Below, in pieces: positions 1-5,963 of a stretch of 8,017 bases of DNA. The first letter of the stretch is position 1, and each line of letters begins with the position of its first letter. The DNA is from an uncultured Clostridia bacterium (GTDB taxonomy: Bacteria; Bacillota; Clostridia; TANB77; CAG-508). The translations under genes and the position numbers were made by a program. The DNA lies in contig CAKPNI010000045.1 of assembly GCA_934168355.1 (NCBI GenBank), positions 1 through 8,017 of the forward strand, written 5' to 3'. The notes under the pieces are model-generated. The model searched no databases. It was not told where the DNA came from and worked only from the letters and a program-made list of their open reading frames with translations.

Positions 1-671
1 CTTCCTTCTCTTCCTATTATTCTTCCTTTCATTTCATCACTTGGAAGACTAACTATTGATACTGTTGTTTCTGATGTGTGGTCTGCTGCACACTTTTGTA
101 CTGCATATGATATGATTTCCTTTGCGTTTTTGTTTGCTTCTTCTTTTGCTTTTTGATTTAACTCTCTGATTAATTTTGCCTTTTCAGTAGTTATCTCTTT
201 GTCCATTTCACTTAGCAAATATTCTCTTGCCTCGTCTTTGCTTAATGAGGCTATTCTTTGAAGTTCTTCTACCTGCTTTTCATAAATTTTGTTTGCTTCC
301 TCTTTTTGATTTTCTAGACTTTGATATTCCTTATCTAAATCTCTCTCTTTCTTTTCTAGATTTTCTGAACGTCTGTCTAAATTTTCTTCTTTTTGAATCA
401 TTCTTGATTCTTGTTTTTGTACTTCGCTTCTTCTTTCTTTAATCTCTTGATCTAATTCTTTTCTGCTATTCATGATTTCTTCTTTTGCTTTAAATATTTC
501 TTCTTTTTTCATGTTTTCAGCCTCGACTTTTGCTAAGTCTACTACTCTTTTAGCTTCTTGTTCTGCACTTTCAATTTTAGATTCTGCAATTTTTTTTCTA
601 ATTGTCATTCCAACAATTATTCCTATTGCAAGCGAGATTAAGAAAGTTGCGACTACGATTACACTGTTCAT
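1..671 (-). CDS. rny: Ribonuclease Y, N-terminal part (runs off the left edge)
   Basis: RNase Y is a membrane-anchored endoribonuclease that starts bulk mRNA decay in Firmicutes. The first 223 codons are visible. Residues 3-24 form one hydrophobic transmembrane helix (SVIVVATFLISLAIGIIVGM), followed by a basic RKK stop-transfer. Residues 28-185 are a long charged coiled coil rich in Glu, Lys and Gln. Residues 190-223 hold the conserved SYAVQKCAADHTSE, VSLPSDEMKGRIIGREG stretch, where the KH RNA-binding domain begins (GxxG motif at GRIIGREG). The rest of the KH domain and the catalytic HD domain lie outside the window; the family is usually about 520 residues. I chose the ATG at 671 over the in-frame ATG at 677 because AGAGG (681-685) is 9 bases from the former and only 3 from the latter. 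It has its own promoter at 767-796. Identification is by family sequence pattern and is firm. Confidence 0.95.
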   Translation of the reverse strand, partial: MNSVIVVATFLISLAIGIIVGMTIRKKIAESKIESAEQEAKRVVDLAKVEAENMKKEEIFKAKEEIMNSRKELDQEIKERRSEVQKQESRMIQKEENLDRRSENLEKKERDLDKEYQSLENQKEEANKIYEKQVEELQRIASLSKDEAREYLLSEMDKEITTEKAKLIRELNQKAKEEANKNAKEIISYAVQKCAADHTSETTVSIVSLPSDEMKGRIIGREG

Positions 672-766
672 AATCATACACCTCTTTCTTATTTAATTTT
701 CAATGTGCGAATAAATATATATATTAAAACTTGTCTTTTTTATTAAATATATTTTTCTACCATCTT

Positions 767-796
767 AGTATAACATTTTAGGTTTGATGATGTCAA
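767..796 (-). promoter_or_regulatory. Sigma-A type promoter of rny
   Basis: On the minus strand TTGACA (791-796, perfect -35) is followed after 18 bases by TATACT (767-772, five of six consensus -10). Transcription would start near 760, giving an untranslated leader of roughly 90 bases before the rny ATG at 671. The promoter match is seen directly; activity is inferred. Confidence 0.75.
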
Positions 797-1000
797 GAGG
801 TATGATGATATTATTTTAATATGTGTGTATTTGTAATTTTAATATAAAAATTGATTTTTTTGAATTAAAAAATATAGTAATTTTTGAAATAATTATGTAA
901 TTTTAAAAATATTTTGAAATCTTGTTTGCAATTAATTATGTTATTTATATAAATTTTTTCATTTTTTTCCGATACATAATATATTATATTATCAATAGCA
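797..1000. other. AT-rich intergenic spacer
   Basis: This spacer, together with the rny promoter and leader (672-796), makes 329 bases without a gene between rny and the small gene ending at 1001. It is almost pure A/T with long A and T runs and several copies of GTAATTTT-like octamers that I take as low complexity. A 12-bp AT palindrome (976-987) lies just after the stop of the small gene but is followed by purines and not by a U run, so I do not call it a terminator. I see no coding sequence, tRNA or structured RNA here. Confidence 0.6.
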
Positions 1001-1225
1001 TTATGAGCCATATCTCGCATTATAATTTGCATATTTATACATCATCCTCTCTTCTGATTCCTCTAAGGTCATTTCTCTTCCATTGTTTGCATCATCAATA
1101 CCTTTTAAAATTCCAATAAAAAAGTATAAATCATATAATGCTCCATAAAATGTTCCATCATCAGTTGGTGTATTTTCCAAAAGTTCATCAATTTTTCCTA
1201 TATCAATCTTTTCATTTTCATCCAT
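1001..1225 (-). CDS. Small acidic protein of unknown function (74 aa)
   Basis: I do not recognise this protein. It has 74 residues from the chosen start, is acidic at the N-terminus (MDENEKIDIGKIDELLEN), has a hydrophobic/aromatic middle (FYGALYDLYFFIGILKGI), then GIDDANNGREMTLEESEERM and a Tyr/Asn-rich tail ending NARYGS. The segment G-I-x-D-A-x-x-G-R-x-x-T-L-E-E resembles the C-terminal helices of RelB-like antitoxins and other small regulatory proteins, but this is a pattern impression, not a family assignment. It is the second gene of a two-gene unit: the stop of the upstream gene (1249) is 23 bases before this start. Start choice: AAAGGAG (1235-1241) is 9 bases from the ATG at 1225 but only 3 from the in-frame ATG at 1231. 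A start at 1282 would overlap the upstream gene and is unlikely. Confidence 0.7.
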   Translation of the reverse strand: MDENEKIDIGKIDELLENTPTDDGTFYGALYDLYFFIGILKGIDDANNGREMTLEESEERMMYKYANYNARYGS

Positions 1226-1234
1226 ATTCATCTT

Positions 1235-1241
1235 CTCCTTT
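1235..1241 (-). promoter_or_regulatory. Ribosome binding site deciding the start at 1225
   Basis: Minus-strand AAAGGAG. Its spacing is 9 bases to the ATG at 1225 and 3 bases to the ATG at 1231, which favours the shorter protein. It lies in the gap between the two small genes, so the second gene is translated independently of the first. Confidence 0.6.
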
Positions 1242-1248
1242 TTCAAAG

Positions 1249-1443
1249 TTATATTTTGTCTCCAATTAAAGCTCTTATGCATTCCTTATCATCTTCGGTT
1301 AAATCCTCAACCCCAAAGGTATCTACATACCTTTGTGTAACATCTTTTAAAATTTCCTCTGTGCTCTTTTTTAATATCTCTTCATCTATATTGTATGGCA
1401 AATTTTTAATAATATTTACAAACTTTTCTCTTATTGGCGACAT
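1249..1443 (-). CDS. Small protein of unknown function (64 aa)
   Basis: I do not recognise this protein. It has 64 residues (MSPIREKFVNIIKNLPYN... ending ECIRALIGDKI), with no signal peptide, no membrane segment, and a composition typical of a small soluble all-helical protein with alternating charged and aliphatic residues. It has an unambiguous ribosome binding site (AGAGGAGAGG just upstream, about 4 bases from the ATG at 1443) and its own promoter (1476-1504), and it is followed 23 bases after its stop by another small gene on the same strand. These signals, and the absence of a better frame, make it a real gene. A regulator, a partner of the downstream protein, or a toxin-antitoxin-like pair are all possible. 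Nothing in the sequence decides between them. Confidence 0.7.
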   Translation of the reverse strand: MSPIREKFVNIIKNLPYNIDEEILKKSTEEILKDVTQRYVDTFGVEDLTEDDKECIRALIGDKI

Positions 1444-1475
1444 ATTTCCTCTCCTCTTCTAAATTTTATATTAAC

Positions 1476-1504
1476 AGTATAACACAATTTATTTTAATTT
1501 ACCA
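1476..1504 (-). promoter_or_regulatory. Extended -10 promoter of the two small genes
   Basis: Minus strand TGTTATACT (the TATACT is at 1476-1481) is an extended -10 element (TGnTATAcT). The -35 position 17 bases upstream (TGGTAA, 1499-1504) matches only three of six, which is normal for extended -10 promoters. The predicted start near 1469 gives a leader of about 25 bases before the ATG at 1443. No terminator is visible between the peptidase stop (1521) and this promoter, so read-through from the peptidase gene is also possible. Confidence 0.6.
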
Positions 1505-1520
1505 CAAATTTCGTATATTT

Positions 1521-2039
1521 TTATGCCACATTTAATATACAATCATAAAAATCATAATCCTCCATATATCTCTCCATCATCTCAAAAAATCCTTTAGAAT
1601 GTGTTTTATATTTTAAATGACAAAATTCATGTAACACCACATATTTCAAGACTTTCTTATCATATTTTACTATTTCAGGATTTATAACTATAGTTTTCAT
1701 ATCTATAGTTTTGGCAAGCTTATTTGGTATTTTCCTAATAACATAATTCTCTGGTGCCAACCCATTCATCTTTATTCTTGTTTCTTCCATCACATTTTCA
1801 ATTTCGACCCTTGCTATTTCTTGATACATTTTTTCTATTGCAAGTTTTACTATTTCTACATTTCCATTTCTTTTATATTTGCTTGGAAGATATACATTTA
1901 TGATATTTCCAACTAAATCAAGCTCTGGATTTTTTACTCTACTATATATAACATTTACTGATATTGTTTTTCCAAAAATCTTTACACTTTTCCCTAATTC
2001 TTTTTCTATTCTATTTCTTTTATTTAATAATCCTATCAT
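1521..2039 (-). CDS. YgjP-like zinc metallopeptidase (M48/DUF45 type), 172 aa
   Basis: The C-terminal part carries the zinc motif VVLHEFCHLKYKTHSKGFF: H137, E138, H141 and a third ligand candidate H147, counted from the chosen start. It is followed by EMMERYMEDY. The order HExxHx5HxxxF...ME.Y is characteristic of the YgjP/DUF45 family (COG1451) of small cytosolic metal-dependent hydrolases of largely unknown substrate. The helix and sheet order upstream, with YLPSKYKRNGNVEIVKLAIEKMY, also fits. Family members usually have a WGSC-S motif about 20-30 residues before HExxH; here that place reads LAKTIDMKTIVINPEIV, so the protein is divergent. Start at 2039 because AAGGAGG (2048-2054) sits 8 bases upstream. 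A start at 2093 would lie at or upstream of the transcription start predicted from the perfect promoter at 2096-2124. Monocistronic as far as visible. Family confident, function unknown. Confidence 0.8.
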   Translation of the reverse strand: MIGLLNKRNRIEKELGKSVKIFGKTISVNVIYSRVKNPELDLVGNIINVYLPSKYKRNGNVEIVKLAIEKMYQEIARVEIENVMEETRIKMNGLAPENYVIRKIPNKLAKTIDMKTIVINPEIVKYDKKVLKYVVLHEFCHLKYKTHSKGFFEMMERYMEDYDFYDCILNVA

Positions 2040-2047
2040 AACATTCT

Positions 2048-2054
2048 CCTCCTT
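2048..2054 (-). promoter_or_regulatory. Ribosome binding site of the YgjP-like gene
   Basis: Minus-strand AAGGAGG, a perfect Shine-Dalgarno core, 8 bases before the ATG at 2039. It fixes the start of the peptidase 18 codons inside the longest open frame. Confidence 0.75.
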
Positions 2055-2095
2055 AAATCTTTTTTGCAAATTCTTGTTCGCTTTCGACATCATGA

Positions 2096-2124
2096 ATTAT
2101 ATATCTCATTTTCAATCTTGTCAA
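2096..2124 (-). promoter_or_regulatory. Perfect-consensus sigma-A promoter of the YgjP-like gene
   Basis: Minus strand TTGACA (2119-2124), a 17-base spacer, then TATAAT (2096-2101): all twelve consensus bases at optimal spacing. Transcription should begin near 2089, about 50 bases before the ATG at 2039. It lies between the palindromic repeat and the gene. Such a perfect match is unlikely by chance, even in AT-rich DNA. Confidence 0.85.
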
Positions 2125-2180
2125 TACTTTTTCAAAAATTTGTTCGTTTTTAACCAAAATTTCTCCCTCCTATAGAGTAA

Positions 2181-2223
2181 GCCCAAGATGCAGGCAAGTG
2201 TTGTTGATTTCATATTATTAATG
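2181..2223 (+). repeat. Left outer arm of the palindrome
   Basis: 43 bases that match the reverse complement of 2357-2399 except at positions 10, 14 and 24 of the arm. All three differences are transitions. Confidence 0.85.
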
Positions 2224-2356
2224 TGTGACTGGAACAATTTTAGAGATTCTTTGCGAAATTTTCGGAAAATGTTCGTGGCTTTCTTTTCCCAAAAAGAAAG
2301 AGCACAGAAAGGGTGCCAAAAATTTCGCATAGAAGCTCTTAAATTGTGAAAAGAGC

Positions 2357-2399
2357 CATTAATAATATGAAATCAGCAACACTTGTCTGTATCTTGGGC
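2357..2399 (-). repeat. Right outer arm of the palindrome
   Basis: Inverted partner of 2181-2223. Its outer end is 9 bases from the ktrA terminator (2409-2440) and 29 bases from the ktrA stop codon. Confidence 0.85.
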
Positions 2400-2408
2400 A
2401 GGTCAACT

Positions 2409-2440
2409 AAAAAAGATGTAACAATAACTTACACCTTTTT
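2409..2440 (-). terminator. Hairpin terminator of the dnaE-ktrBA unit, overlapping the ktrA stop codon
   Basis: On the minus strand AAAAAGGTGTAA (2429-2440) can pair with TTACATCTTTTT across a 7-base loop (GTTATTG). The stem is 12 bp with one G-U pair, and the descending arm ends in a run of U. The last three bases of the ascending arm are the ktrA stop codon TAA. The stem is AU-rich, as is common in such genomes, so strength is uncertain. Confidence 0.65.
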
Positions 2441-2854
2441 AATCTCTTTACTCTCCAAAATACTCTTCGCCGTCATAACCCCCAAATACTCCTCTGGAAG
2501 CACAATCTCATCAACATCAAGCTTCTCCAAAATCCTCTTATGAAGCTTATCACCCGCTTTAGCAATAACATAATTAACACCCGCTTCTTTAAGAGCCAAG
2601 CAAGTAATAATACTAACAGATACACTCTCTCCAATACCAACAACACCAACATCAAAATCACCAACAGGGATACCATCAAAAGCATCAATATTAGTAATAT
2701 CCATACAAACTGCTTTAGTTGCAAAATTACTTGCACGTTCAACCAATCTCATATCCTTATCAATTGCAAAAACCTCCATCCCTTCTTCAGAAAGTTTTCT
2801 TGCAACATTCATACCATAAATTCCTAAACCTATAACAATACACTGTTTTTTCAT
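2429..2854 (-). CDS. ktrA: KtrA-type K+ channel gating protein, RCK N-domain only (141 aa)
   Basis: KtrA is the cytosolic ring-forming subunit that binds nucleotide and opens the KtrB potassium translocator. Residues 4-34 form the classic Rossmann start: IVIGLGIYGMNVA with G9-x-G11-x-x-G14, then an acidic residue at the end of strand two (FAID32). VVGIGE (71-76), VNYVIAKA (93-100) and LPEEYLGVMTAKSI (119-132) follow the RCK_N/TrkA-N pattern. Family members are usually about 215-225 residues because of a C-terminal RCK_C ligand-binding domain. Here the protein ends at residue 141 right after the N-domain, and no remnant of RCK_C is found downstream, where a terminator and a long palindrome follow. 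It may be a genuine single-domain form or a truncation. AGGAGG 8 bases before the ATG overlaps the ktrB stop; the gap between the genes is 12 bases, so they form an operon. Confidence 0.88.
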   Translation of the reverse strand: MKKQCIVIGLGIYGMNVARKLSEEGMEVFAIDKDMRLVERASNFATKAVCMDITNIDAFDGIPVGDFDVGVVGIGESVSVSIITCLALKEAGVNYVIAKAGDKLHKRILEKLDVDEIVLPEEYLGVMTAKSILESKEIKKV

Positions 2855-2866
2855 AACTTTATCCTC

Positions 2867-4159
2867 CTATAACATAACATTTCCCGAAACATACTCAATA
2901 TTTTGATTTTCCTTTTTCTTAAAAATAAGAATAGAAAGTATCGAAATCGGACCAACTCTTCCAATATACATCAAAGCCGTCAAAATAGCTTTAGACGCAA
3001 AATTCATTTCAGCCACATTTGTAACAGACAAGCCAGTTGCAGAAAAAGCTGATGCACACATAAATAAGTTATTATCAAGCCTCATAACCTGAACTTTTTC
3101 CATTATAAACATAGATATCAAAACAAGCATTACACATATCACAATATTAGTTATAGCCTGTCTTATGGTTTGTAAATCAATCTTCTTATAATAAACTATT
3201 ACATCTTTTTTATTTCTAAGAGTTGCTCTAACAGTTAAAGCTAAAATTGCAATTGATGTAATTCTAATTCCTCCAGAGGTAGAACCCGGTGCTCCACCTA
3301 TTATCATAAGAAATGATATTATAAATTTAGTAATTGGCAATGTACTTGACATATCAATTGTCGAAAATCCAGTCGTTCTTGCGGTTACACTTGTAAATAC
3401 CGCTTCTAATAAGCTCAAATTTGGCTCTGCAATTTTTAATAAAACTATTGAAACCAAATAAATTATTATGCTTGCAGTTAACACAATTTTTGTATGAAAA
3501 CTGATATGTAAAAAACTGTTTTTCTTTATACAACTAATTATATCTTCTATTACAAAATAACCAATTGAGCCTAAAAACATTAATGCAATAAATACAATAT
3601 TTACATATATATTCTTAGAAAACATAACTAAACTGTTATCTCCAATTATATCAAATCCAGCATTGCAAAAGGCTGTAATTGAATGAAATATGCTGTACCA
3701 AATTCCATTTTTCATTCCAAATCTAGGTATAAAATCGATTGCCAACAAAGTAGCTCCAATAATTTGAATTATTATTGTATATTTTATTACTTCCCTTAGC
3801 CTTTGTTTCAATTTTCCATAATTATTGTCATTTAACGCACTACTTAAAAGAAGTGTTTCAGATAAACTCATTTTTTTCTTTTTAAAATTTAATATAAAAG
3901 ATATAAAGGTTACAAATCCAATTGCTCCAATTTCTGTAATTATTGCAATTGCAATCTGTCCTAAAAAGCTATACTCTGTTGACAGATTTACTGTTGTTAA
4001 ACCATTTACACAAGTTGCAGAAACTGCAGTAAATAGTGCATCAAATGGAGTAATGCCACCATTATTGCAAATTGGCATCATAAGTACTATCCAACCTACA
4101 AGTATTACAGATAAAAAACCTAAACATGGTATTAAATATATATTTTTATCTTTCAACAT
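2867..4159 (-). CDS. ktrB: KtrB/TrkH-family potassium translocation subunit (430 aa)
   Basis: Membrane subunit of the Ktr K+ uptake system, with four M1-P-M2 repeats in one chain. All four pore loops with the filter glycine are visible: SATCVNGLTTV (filter 51-54, G53), FHSITAFCNAGFD (166-169, G168), FTSVTARTTGFST (262-265, G264) and ASAFSATGLSVTN (374-377, G376). The intramembrane gating loop in the third repeat reads GGAPGSTSGGIRIT (288-301), and the late GRVGP signature (400-404) is present. Length is normal for KtrB. The first filter reads V-N-G where V-T-G is the more familiar form. It starts 19 bases after the dnaE stop with only a modest ribosome site (AAGGGAAG), so it probably depends on transcription, and perhaps translation, from dnaE. 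Its stop TAG overlaps the ktrA ribosome site. No riboswitch fits in the 19-base gap. Confidence 0.93.
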   Translation of the reverse strand: MLKDKNIYLIPCLGFLSVILVGWIVLMMPICNNGGITPFDALFTAVSATCVNGLTTVNLSTEYSFLGQIAIAIITEIGAIGFVTFISFILNFKKKKMSLSETLLLSSALNDNNYGKLKQRLREVIKYTIIIQIIGATLLAIDFIPRFGMKNGIWYSIFHSITAFCNAGFDIIGDNSLVMFSKNIYVNIVFIALMFLGSIGYFVIEDIISCIKKNSFLHISFHTKIVLTASIIIYLVSIVLLKIAEPNLSLLEAVFTSVTARTTGFSTIDMSSTLPITKFIISFLMIIGGAPGSTSGGIRITSIAILALTVRATLRNKKDVIVYYKKIDLQTIRQAITNIVICVMLVLISMFIMEKVQVMRLDNNLFMCASAFSATGLSVTNVAEMNFASKAILTALMYIGRVGPISILSILIFKKKENQNIEYVSGNVML

Positions 4160-4178
4160 CTTTTGTCTACTTCCCTTC

Positions 4179-5963
4179 TTATATTTCCTTTAATTCAATA
4201 TTTTCTTTTCCAACAATATCTTGAAAAACTTCCAAAATAGGTTCAGTTAAATAGATAGCTCCACATTTTAAAATATTTTCCTTGTCTTTAACTTCAACAC
4301 CAATATTGTTCATTTCACCATTAAAGTATTTTATTGCACCTCTTAATTTCTTTTTTGTTGGTTCATCTAAATTTGTAATATTTATCAATAAAACTCTTCT
4401 TTTTTGAACCCCAAAATTTGTTATTTCATTTGCAATTATTGATGTTTTTTCCTCTTCTCTTATACTTAATCGTCCCTTTATTAAGACAATATTTTCTTCC
4501 ATTAGGCTATCTTTTGCTGCTAAATAGGCATTTTCAAATGCTATTACTTCTGCTTGTCCATATAAATCTTCAATTGTTACAAAAGCCATTATTCTGTTTG
4601 TTTTTGTGAATTTCTTTTTTATGGATGTAATTATTCCAGCTATTTTTACTTCTTGTCCATCTCTAAATTTACTTGCTTTTTGCTCGTCATATTCACTCAT
4701 CATGTCAATTTCTGAAACATTTTCTTCATCTATATTTGTTTTATTGTCAATTTCATCAATATCTTTTGTACTAATTGTAGTTTGTCTTTCTATTTCTTCT
4801 TTTAGTTTGCTTAGTGGGTGCCCTGATAAATATATTCCAAGCATCTCTTTTTCTTGTGATAAAAGCTCTTTTTCTGAAAATTCTTCTTTTTCTATAAATG
4901 TGTATTTTATGTCATTCATATTATTTTCTGTATCATTATTTGCCATACCTAAATCAAACATTGAAAATTGACCCTCTAAGCCTTTTTTCTTTGTACTTTG
5001 TATTATATCTACTATTCCTTCAAAAGATGCTAGTAAAGTACTTCTGTTTTGTTCAAATTCATCAAATGCACCTGCTTTTATCAAACTTTCTATGCATTTT
5101 TTATTAACACTTGCTTCTGCAATTCTTTCGCAAAAATCTGTAAATGATTCGAATTTTCCGTTTTTTTCTCTTTCTTCAACTATTCTTTTTATAGGTTCTT
5201 CTCCTACATTTTTTATGCTTCCTAAACCAAATCTAATATTTCCATTTTTAGCTGTAAATTTACGTTCACTTTCATTTATACTTGGTTTTAAAATTTCTAT
5301 ATTTAAACTTTTACATTCATCTATATATACAGGTACTTTATCTAAATTTCCTAAGTAACTGTTAAGCATTGCTGCCATAAATTCTGATGGATAATATGCT
5401 TTTAAATATGCAGTTTGATATGAGACAACTGCATAACATGCTGCATGTGATTTGTTAAATGCATATTTGGCAAATTCTGCCATTTCATCAAATATTTTGT
5501 TTGCAGATACTTCGTCTATTCCATTTCTTACACAGCCCGGTACAATGACTTTTCCCTCTTCATCTACTTGGCCATGAATAAAAACTTCTCTTTCTTTTGC
5601 CATTACATCTAATTTTTTCTTTCCCATGGCTCTACGAACTAGATCTGCTCTTCCTAGAGAGTATCCTGCTAGGTCACGAACTATTTGCATAACTTGTTCC
5701 TGATATACCATACATCCGTAGGTTACATTCAATATTGGCTCCAAGCTTGGATGTGTATACTCATTTTTTCCGGTTTGTTTTCCTCTAACATAACGTGGAA
5801 TTTGGTCCATTGGTCCCGGTCTATAAAGTGAAACCCCGGCTATCAAGTCTTCCAAACAGTCAGGCTTTAACTCCTGCATAAAGTTTTTCATTCCTTGGCT
5901 TTCAAACTGGAATACCCCGGCATGTTTTTCCATCTTGCCATAATTTATAGACTTTTGGGTCAT
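4179..5963 (-). CDS. dnaE: DNA polymerase III alpha subunit, C-terminal fragment after a frameshift
   Basis: Back half of DnaE, in the +1 frame relative to the front half. True homology begins at AGVFQFESQGMKNFMQEL (residue 15 of this frame); the 14 residues before it are a shadow of the upstream frame, and the ATG at 5963 has no ribosome site. Visible parts: finger motifs SLYRPGPMDQIPRYV (45-59), YGCMVYQEQVMQI (82-94), GRADLVRRAMGKKK (104-117) and FNKSHAACYAVVSYQTAYLK (169-188); the tandem HhH DNA-binding region (about 205-300); a clamp-binding motif GQFSMFDLG (331-339, Q-x-x-M-F); and an OB fold (about 437-515, VKIAGIITSIKKKFTKTNRIMAFVTIED). The extreme C-terminus is as expected for the family. 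Together with the front fragment it would make about 1,175 residues, a normal full length. The product is present only if the frame is restored or the shift is an assembly error. Confidence 0.9.
   Translation of the reverse strand: MTQKSINYGKMEKHAGVFQFESQGMKNFMQELKPDCLEDLIAGVSLYRPGPMDQIPRYVRGKQTGKNEYTHPSLEPILNVTYGCMVYQEQVMQIVRDLAGYSLGRADLVRRAMGKKKLDVMAKEREVFIHGQVDEEGKVIVPGCVRNGIDEVSANKIFDEMAEFAKYAFNKSHAACYAVVSYQTAYLKAYYPSEFMAAMLNSYLGNLDKVPVYIDECKSLNIEILKPSINESERKFTAKNGNIRFGLGSIKNVGEEPIKRIVEEREKNGKFESFTDFCERIAEASVNKKCIESLIKAGAFDEFEQNRSTLLASFEGIVDIIQSTKKKGLEGQFSMFDLGMANNDTENNMNDIKYTFIEKEEFSEKELLSQEKEMLGIYLSGHPLSKLKEEIERQTTISTKDIDEIDNKTNIDEENVSEIDMMSEYDEQKASKFRDGQEVKIAGIITSIKKKFTKTNRIMAFVTIEDLYGQAEVIAFENAYLAAKDSLMEENIVLIKGRLSIREEEKTSIIANEITNFGVQKRRVLLINITNLDEPTKKKLRGAIKYFNGEMNNIGVEVKDKENILKCGAIYLTEPILEVFQDIVGKENIELKEI

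Larger units (their letters stand above)
2181..2399. repeat. 219-bp imperfect palindrome, MITE-like or long-hairpin repeat
   Basis: The outer arms 2181-2223 and 2357-2399 are inverted copies matching at 40 of 43 positions (both read GCCCAAGAT at their outer end and ATTATTAATG at their inner end). After a dissimilar stretch of about 10 bases, a second pair of inverted segments (2234-2265 and 2317-2348) matches at 28 of 32, including TGCGAAATTTT. The centre (2279-2300) is a 9-bp stem, CTTTCTTTT against AAAAGAAAG. The whole element could fold as one long hairpin. By my count it is about 37% G+C, clearly richer than its surroundings, which suggests it came from elsewhere or belongs to a dispersed family. 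No transposase and no clear target-site duplication are visible. It sits between the ktrA terminator and the peptidase promoter. The open frames inside it (for example NNMKSTTLACILG) are by-products of the repeat and I do not call them genes. Confidence 0.85.

Noticed and set aside
227..696. Plus-strand open frames opposite rny
   Set aside because: They are Phe/Leu/Ser-rich antisense shadows of the Lys/Glu-rich coiled coil of RNase Y and have no ribosome sites.
971..993. AT-rich palindrome around ATAATATATTAT as a terminator
   Set aside because: The minus-strand continuation is purine-rich with A runs and not U, and such palindromes are expected by chance in DNA this AT-rich.
720..1000. CRISPR-like or tandem repeats in the AT-rich spacer (recurring GTAATTTT)
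   Set aside because: The copies are short, irregularly spaced and within low-complexity A/T sequence.
1256..1462. Plus-strand frame also beginning MSPI opposite the minus-strand MSPI protein
   Set aside because: It is an antisense shadow without ribosome site; the shared first residues are coincidence.
2040..2093. Longer N-terminus of the YgjP-like protein from the ATG at 2093
   Set aside because: That ATG overlaps the perfect promoter region at or upstream of the predicted transcription start and lacks a ribosome site, while 2039 has a perfect one.
2121..2330. 69-codon minus-strand frame containing FWHPFCALSFWEKK and NNMKSTTLACILG
   Set aside because: It lies across the palindrome and the peptidase promoter. 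The same peptide pattern recurs on the other strand (2346-2543) because of the inverted repeat, so it is a product of the repeat and not a gene.
4160..4178. Riboswitch (c-di-AMP type) ahead of ktrB
   Set aside because: Only 19 bases separate dnaE and ktrB, too few for such an element.
5902..5963. Split intein or deliberate two-gene dnaE
   Set aside because: No intein blocks are present, the junction lacks any inserted sequence beyond one base, and the ATG at 5963 has no ribosome site.
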